In this document: one piece after another, positions 24,441 through 28,746 of the stretch
Position numbering within the stretch: position 1 is the stretch's first letter
How the letters are laid out: each line of letters opens with the position of its first letter
DNA from: JBGCED01 sp045106055
Lineage (GTDB): Bacteria; Pseudomonadota; Alphaproteobacteria; CBDDJK01
Length of the DNA: 28,746 nt
Assembly (NCBI GenBank): GCA_045106055.1
Contig: JBGCED010000090.1
Coordinates: 1-28,746 of the forward strand
Direction of reading: 5' to 3'
Notes under the pieces: model-generated
What the model was told of the DNA's origin: nothing
The model's input: the letters and a program-made list of their open reading frames with translations, nothing else
Databases searched by the model: none
Program-made: the position numbers and the translations under genes

Positions 24441-25469
24441 ATGACAACAACATCTCCTCCTCCCCCTCCTCCTGCTTCATCACCAGCTTCAGCTGTGCGC
24501 AATCAGGCAATGCAGCAAGCAGCCTTGCATCAATCGCAATTAACCAAGCCGCTTGGCGCGCTTGGGGTTTTGGAAACCTTGGCGGTTTGGCTTGCAGGCT
24601 GGCAGGAAACCGTTAAACCCGTGATCAACAAGCCTGTTTGCGTGGTATTTGCGGGCAATCACGGCATTGCCCAGCAAGGCGTATCTGCGTATCCAGCCGA
24701 GGTAACGGCACAAATGGTTCAAAATTTTCAAGCAGGCGGGGCGGCGATTAACCAGCTTTGCGCCCTTGGCAATATTGGCTTGGAAGTAATTCCGCTTGAT
24801 CTTGACCGTCCAACCAAGGATTTTAGCCAAGAACCCGCAATGGATGATGAAGAATTTGAACAGGCGATGAATTTGGGGATTAATGTATGTAAGCAGCTGC
24901 GCACCAGTGGCGTGGATTGCTTACTATTGGGCGAGATGGGCATTGGCAATACCACCAGCGCTGCTGCAATTTGCCATGCACTGTTTGGCGGGCAAGCCGC
25001 AGATTGGGCGGGGCGCGGCACGGGGGTGGATGATCACGCCTTAGAAGCAAAAACCGCCTTAATTGCGCAAGCAGTTGAAAAACACCAGCTTGACCCCAAG
25101 GATGGGCTTGCCATTTTGCGCACCTTTGGCGGACGCGAGCTGGCGGCGATTGCGGGGGTTGTCATGCAAGCACGCCTTGAGAAATTACCCGTTATTTTGG
25201 ATGGATTTGTGGTCAGCGCGGCGGCTGCCCCGTTATTTGCACTGCATCCAGATTCGCTTGAACATTGCATCATCGCCCATGTTTCCGCAGAACAAGGGCA
25301 TAAGAAATTGGCGGATGCCTTGAATAAGCAACCGATTTTAAACCTAAATATGCGCCTTGGCGAAGGCAGCGGGGCTGCGATTGCGCTTTATATTTTAAAG
25401 GCCGCACTTGCAACCCATAATGGCATGGCAAGCTTTGCCGATGCGGGGGTAAGTACCAGCAATGGATAA
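24441..25469 (+). CDS. cobT: Nicotinate-nucleotide--dimethylbenzimidazole phosphoribosyltransferase
   Basis: Makes alpha-ribazole phosphate from nicotinate mononucleotide and 5,6-dimethylbenzimidazole for the lower axial ligand of B12. The 342 residues match the family. Motifs: KPLGALGVLE, VFAGNHGIAQQGVSAYP, FQAGGAAINQLC, GEMGIGNTTSAAA, GRGTGVDD, VILDGFVVSAAA, and GEGSGAAIAL with the catalytic-base Glu. The first 15 residues are an odd Thr/Pro tract (TTTSPPPPPPASSP) encoded by a cct/cc run and are probably disordered. The cobS and cobC genes that often follow are absent; serB follows instead, overlapping by 8 bases. Confidence 0.94.
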   Translation: MTTTSPPPPPPASSPASAVRNQAMQQAALHQSQLTKPLGALGVLETLAVWLAGWQETVKPVINKPVCVVFAGNHGIAQQGVSAYPAEVTAQMVQNFQAGGAAINQLCALGNIGLEVIPLDLDRPTKDFSQEPAMDDEEFEQAMNLGINVCKQLRTSGVDCLLLGEMGIGNTTSAAAICHALFGGQAADWAGRGTGVDDHALEAKTALIAQAVEKHQLDPKDGLAILRTFGGRELAAIAGVVMQARLEKLPVILDGFVVSAAAAPLFALHPDSLEHCIIAHVSAEQGHKKLADALNKQPILNLNMRLGEGSGAAIALYILKAALATHNGMASFADAGVSTSNG

Positions 25470-26316
25470 TATAGAAATTGTATATATTGCCAGCAGCTTT
25501 AAACAGGATGAATTTGATTCCTTTGTTAAGGCATTAAAAAAACATCTATCCGTGGATCAGATTGGCGATGATAAGATCAGCGTGCGATCCCCAATTAGCG
25601 CAGGCACGCTAAGGATGCTGCGCGATGAATTAATGCCTTTTCGCGGGGATTGGGCGCTTAAAAGCCCTGAAATGGCGCCCAAACTGGTCATGTCCGACAT
25701 GGATTCAACCATGATTAATATGGAAACTTTGGATATCATGGCGCATTTTGCTGGCAAAGGCGCAGAGGTTGAGGCGATCACCAACCAAGCCATGCGCGGA
25801 AATTTGGTATTTGAAGAAAGCCTGATGCGGCGGTTGCAATCTATTCGCGGGGAATATGCCGCCCCGTTATTTGAAAAAGTCATTGAGAAAATGCACCAAT
25901 CCTTAAATCTGGGTGCGGAGACATTGCTGCAAACCCTGAATCAACGGGGGGTGAAATCCTATTTGGTATCAGGCGGATTTAATTTTGCAGCAGAAGCACT
26001 TGCGGATCGCTTGGGCTTTAGCGAATATTACGCCAATCAGCTTGAAATTGATCGCAATGGCAGGCTAACGGGCAATGTTAGCGGGCGCATCATTGGCAAA
26101 ACTGCAAAAGCCGCCTTGCTGTATGAAAAAATGATGATGGGGGGCTTAAAACCATTTGAAACGGTTGCAATTGGCGATGGATCAAATGATCTTGATATGC
26201 TAAATGGTGCGGGGCTTGGCATTGCCTATCAAGCAAAACCGATTGTGCGCAAACATTGTAATGCGCAAATTAACACTGGAAATTTGGAACATTTATTATT
26301 ACTTAGTGGCCTATAA
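25462..26316 (+). CDS. serB: Phosphoserine phosphatase
   Basis: HAD-superfamily hydrolase for the last step of serine synthesis. The 284-residue protein has a roughly 70-residue N-terminal regulatory-type domain, then HAD motif I SDMDST (Asp79 nucleophile, Asp81), the substrate loop LVFEESLMRRL, motif II YLVSGGF, a Lys in the GKTAK region, and motif III IGDGSNDLDML (Asp239/Asp243). Its ATG lies within the 3' end of cobT, implying translational coupling. A CobC-like alpha-ribazole phosphatase belongs to a different fold, so the link to B12 is positional only. Confidence 0.93.
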   Translation: MDNIEIVYIASSFKQDEFDSFVKALKKHLSVDQIGDDKISVRSPISAGTLRMLRDELMPFRGDWALKSPEMAPKLVMSDMDSTMINMETLDIMAHFAGKGAEVEAITNQAMRGNLVFEESLMRRLQSIRGEYAAPLFEKVIEKMHQSLNLGAETLLQTLNQRGVKSYLVSGGFNFAAEALADRLGFSEYYANQLEIDRNGRLTGNVSGRIIGKTAKAALLYEKMMMGGLKPFETVAIGDGSNDLDMLNGAGLGIAYQAKPIVRKHCNAQINTGNLEHLLLLSGL

Positions 26317-26343
26317 CCCTTAAAATCATTCGGAGACAAACAG

Positions 26344-26940
26344 ATGAAATTAGATCACTTGCTTTCAGAAAATAAATTATGGGCAGATTCAAAAACACAA
26401 CAAAATCCAGATTTTTTCAACCGCCTATCCAAGCAGCAAGCCCCAAAATATATGTGGATTGGCTGCGCTGATAGCCGCGTGCCTGCCAATGAGATTGTGA
26501 ATCTTGACCCTGGCGAGATGTTTGTCCATCGCAATGTGGCAAATCTGGCAAACCCCACCGACATTAATTGTCTATCTGTCTTGGCATTTGCGATTAATGT
26601 GTTGAAAGTTGAGCATATTATTGTATGCGGGCATTATGGATGCGGCGGCGTTAAAACCGTGCTTGAAAATTCACGAAATGGCTTATTTGAGCATTGGCTT
26701 GAGCCTGTGCGCGAAACCATGCGCAACAAGCTTGACGAGATTAATAAGCTGGATGATCTTGATGAACGGGTAAATTTGCTGTGCGAAATGAATGTGAAAA
26801 GTCAGGTTGTTAATCTGTCAAAAAATATTATTATTGAGGATGCGTGGAAACGCGGGCAAAGCCTGACGCTTCATGGGTGGATTTACGGCATTGGCAACGG
26901 CATTATTCAAGATTTAGGGGTTACAATAGATGGACAATAA
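26344..26940 (+). CDS. Beta-class carbonic anhydrase
   Basis: Zinc enzyme interconverting CO2 and bicarbonate, supplying bicarbonate to carboxylases. The 198-residue protein has all expected residues: Cys41, Asp43 and Arg45 in CADSRVP, and His97 and Cys100 in CGHYGCGG, plus FVHRNVAN and the C-terminal LTLHGWIYGI. CGGAGA precedes the ATG. It lies 27 bp after serB and six bases before lepA, so it probably shares transcripts with both. Confidence 0.93.
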   Translation: MKLDHLLSENKLWADSKTQQNPDFFNRLSKQQAPKYMWIGCADSRVPANEIVNLDPGEMFVHRNVANLANPTDINCLSVLAFAINVLKVEHIIVCGHYGCGGVKTVLENSRNGLFEHWLEPVRETMRNKLDEINKLDDLDERVNLLCEMNVKSQVVNLSKNIIIEDAWKRGQSLTLHGWIYGIGNGIIQDLGVTIDGQ

Positions 26941-26946
26941 TCATAA

Positions 26947-28746
26947 ATGAGCAACGCACATATTCGCAATTTTTCAATCATTGCCCATATTGACCATGGA
27001 AAATCAACGCTTGCCGATCGTTTAATCCAAACGCTTGGCGGACTTGCCACCCGCGAGATGAAAGCACAAGTGCTTGATTCAATGGAATTAGAGCGCGAAC
27101 GCGGCATCACCATTAAATCGCAAGCTGTTCGGTTGAAATATAAGGCAAAGGATGGTGTTGAATATATTTTAAACCTGATGGATACGCCTGGCCATGTTGA
27201 CTTTAATTACGAGGTTAGCCGCTGCCTTGCTGCGTGCGAGGGCGCGCTGCTGGTGGTTGATGCCGCCCAAGGGGTGGAAGCGCAAACCTTGGCAAATGTC
27301 TATTTGGCGATTGAAAATGATTTGGATATTCTGCCCGTATTAAATAAAATTGATCTGCCCGCAGCCGATCCTGATCGCGTTTGCAAACAAATTGAGGATG
27401 TGATCGGGCTTGATTGCAGCGATGCGCTTGAAATATCCGCCAAATCAGGGCTTGGGGTCGAAGAATTGCTGGAAGCGGTGGTTACCAAGCTGCCCCCGCC
27501 CAAGGGCGATCCCGCAGCAAAATTATCCGCCTTGCTGGTTGATTCTTGGTATGATAGCTATCTTGGCATTGTCACTTTGGTGCGTGTGTTTGACGGCACG
27601 CTTAAAAAGGGCATGAAGATACGGTTTTTGTCAACAAGCGCCGCTTATGAAGTTGAACGGGTTGGGGTTTTTACCCCCAAAGGCTTGCAGGTGGACCAGC
27701 TTGGACCTGGTGAAATTGGCTTTATCACGGCGGGCGTTAAAGACATTCAAGATTGTAAGGTCGGGGATACAATCACGCTTGATCGCGATCCTGTTTCCAC
27801 CGCGCTTGCGGGCTTTAAGCCCAGCGTTCCCGTTGTGTTTTGCGGCTTATTTCCGATTGAAAGCAATGAATTTGAATTATTGCGCGATGCCATTGCCAAG
27901 CTTGCGCTGAATGATTCAAGCTTTCAATATGAAATGGAAAGCTCGGCTGCACTTGGCTTTGGCTTTCGCTGCGGATTTCTTGGATTATTGCATCTTGAAA
28001 TTATCCAAGAACGGTTAAGCCGCGAATTTAACCTTGATCTGATCACCACCGCGCCATCCGTGATTTATTATATTGATAAGCAAGATGGCACGCGGATTGC
28101 GCTGCATAATCCCGTTGATTTCCCAGACCCCACCCAAATTGAACAAATTGAAGAACCGTGGATCAAGGCAACGATTTTGGTGCCTGATGATTATTTGGGG
28201 CATATTATCACGCTTTGCACCGAAAAGCGCGGGGAACAAATTATGATTAATTATGTGGGTGAGCGCGCAATGGTGGTGTATAATTTACCGCTTAATGAGG
28301 TTGTGTTTGATTTTTATGACCGTTTAAAATCGATCACGCGCGGCTATGCCTCATTTGATTATGAATTGATCGGGCACCGTCCTGGCGATTTGGTCAAGGT
28401 CGCAATCTTGGTCAATGCAGAACCTGTTGAGGCAATGTCGATGATCCTTCACCGCACTCAAGCCGAAAGTCGCGGACGCGGTGTTTGTGAACGCTTAAAA
28501 GAGCTTATCCCGCGCCAATTATTTAAAATTGCAATTCAAGCAGCGATTGGCGGGCGGGTAATTGCGCGCGAAACCGTATCGGCGATGCGCAAGGATGTGA
28601 CCGCCAAATGCTATGGCGGCGATATTTCACGCAAACGCAAATTGCTTGATAAGCAAAAAGAGGGAAAGAAGAAAATGCGCCAATTTGGCAAGGTTGACAT
28701 TCCCCAATCCGCTTTCCTGCAAGCCTTGCGCATGGGCGATAAATAA
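26947..28746 (+). CDS. lepA: Elongation factor 4 (ribosome back-translocase LepA)
   Basis: Translational GTPase that acts on stalled or mispositioned ribosomes. The 599-residue protein is complete; its TAA is the last codon of the window. G1 [10 protein letters not shown]2 [11 protein letters not shown]3 DTPGHVDF, G4 NKIDLP and G5 [11 protein letters not shown] are all present. LepA-specific C-terminal parts follow ([40 protein letters not shown]; the final [13 protein letters not shown]). No strong ribosome-binding site lies in the six-base gap after the carbonic anhydrase gene, so coupling to it is likely. Confidence 0.97.
   Translation: MSNAHIRNFSIIAHIDHGKSTLADRLIQTLGGLATREMKAQVLDSMELERERGITIKSQAVRLKYKAKDGVEYILNLMDTPGHVDFNYEVSRCLAACEGALLVVDAAQGVEAQTLANVYLAIENDLDILPVLNKIDLPAADPDRVCKQIEDVIGLDCSDALEISAKSGLGVEELLEAVVTKLPPPKGDPAAKLSALLVDSWYDSYLGIVTLVRVFDGTLKKGMKIRFLSTSAAYEVERVGVFTPKGLQVDQLGPGEIGFITAGVKDIQDCKVGDTITLDRDPVSTALAGFKPSVPVVFCGLFPIESNEFELLRDAIAKLALNDSSFQYEMESSAALGFGFRCGFLGLLHLEIIQERLSREFNLDLITTAPSVIYYIDKQDGTRIALHNPVDFPDPTQIEQIEEPWIKATILVPDDYLGHIITLCTEKRGEQIMINYVGERAMVVYNLPLNEVVFDFYDRLKSITRGYASFDYELIGHRPGDLVKVAILVNAEPVEAMSMILHRTQAESRGRGVCERLKELIPRQLFKIAIQAAIGGRVIARETVSAMRKDVTAKCYGGDISRKRKLLDKQKEGKKKMRQFGKVDIPQSAFLQALRMGDK

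Overview
The window is a dense, mostly plus-strand stretch of a bacterial chromosome. It very probably comes from a free-living, flagellated alphaproteobacterium of moderate G+C. The evidence for that is an alphaproteobacterial-style SdhC-SdhD-SdhA-SdhB operon, a short ProS without the large editing insertion, a FliX-like flagellar assembly protein, a long YhdP/AsmA-like protein, and cobalamin nucleotide-loop genes. I cannot fix the order or genus from sequence alone. No tRNA, rRNA, IS element, prophage or CRISPR array is visible.

Layout. 1-1301: 3'-terminal part of a gene for a degenerate EAL-domain protein. Its reading frame is open to the left edge and carries eight copies of a 27-bp / 9-residue repeat. 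1326-2786: a small unknown protein and a membrane protein that appears to join a voltage-sensor domain to a bestrophin-like region. 2795-6232: deoC and a large two-part aldehyde dehydrogenase, a likely deoxyribose catabolic pair. 6317-8618 (minus): a YbfB/YjiJ-type MFS transporter and glyceraldehyde-3-phosphate dehydrogenase, separated by a clear terminator. 8798-9520: a HigBA-type toxin-antitoxin locus with a good promoter, whose toxin N-terminus is disrupted by a perfect 20-bp tandem duplication. 9554-13342 (minus): a 1262-residue YhdP/AsmA-like protein. 13565-16732: an exported TPR-like protein, tadA, and an L-2-hydroxyglutarate dehydrogenase-like FAD enzyme. 16786-18493: FliX and an anchored Ig-like/LysM protein in overlapping frames. 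18526-19887: proS. 19925-23844: sdhC, sdhD, sdhA, a small membrane protein, sdhB. 23844-26316: cobU, cobT, serB, all touching or nearly so. 26344-28746: beta-carbonic anhydrase and lepA; lepA ends exactly at the window edge.

Most of the content is core metabolism and housekeeping: TCA/respiratory chain, glycolysis, B12 salvage, serine synthesis, tRNA charging and modification, and translation. The parts most worth a second look are the frameshifted HigB toxin, the voltage-sensor/bestrophin-like chimera, the repeat-bearing N-terminal region of the EAL protein, the extra membrane protein inside the sdh operon, and the short perfect tandem duplications (20 bp in higB, 16 bp at the stop codon of the MFS gene) that alter reading frames.
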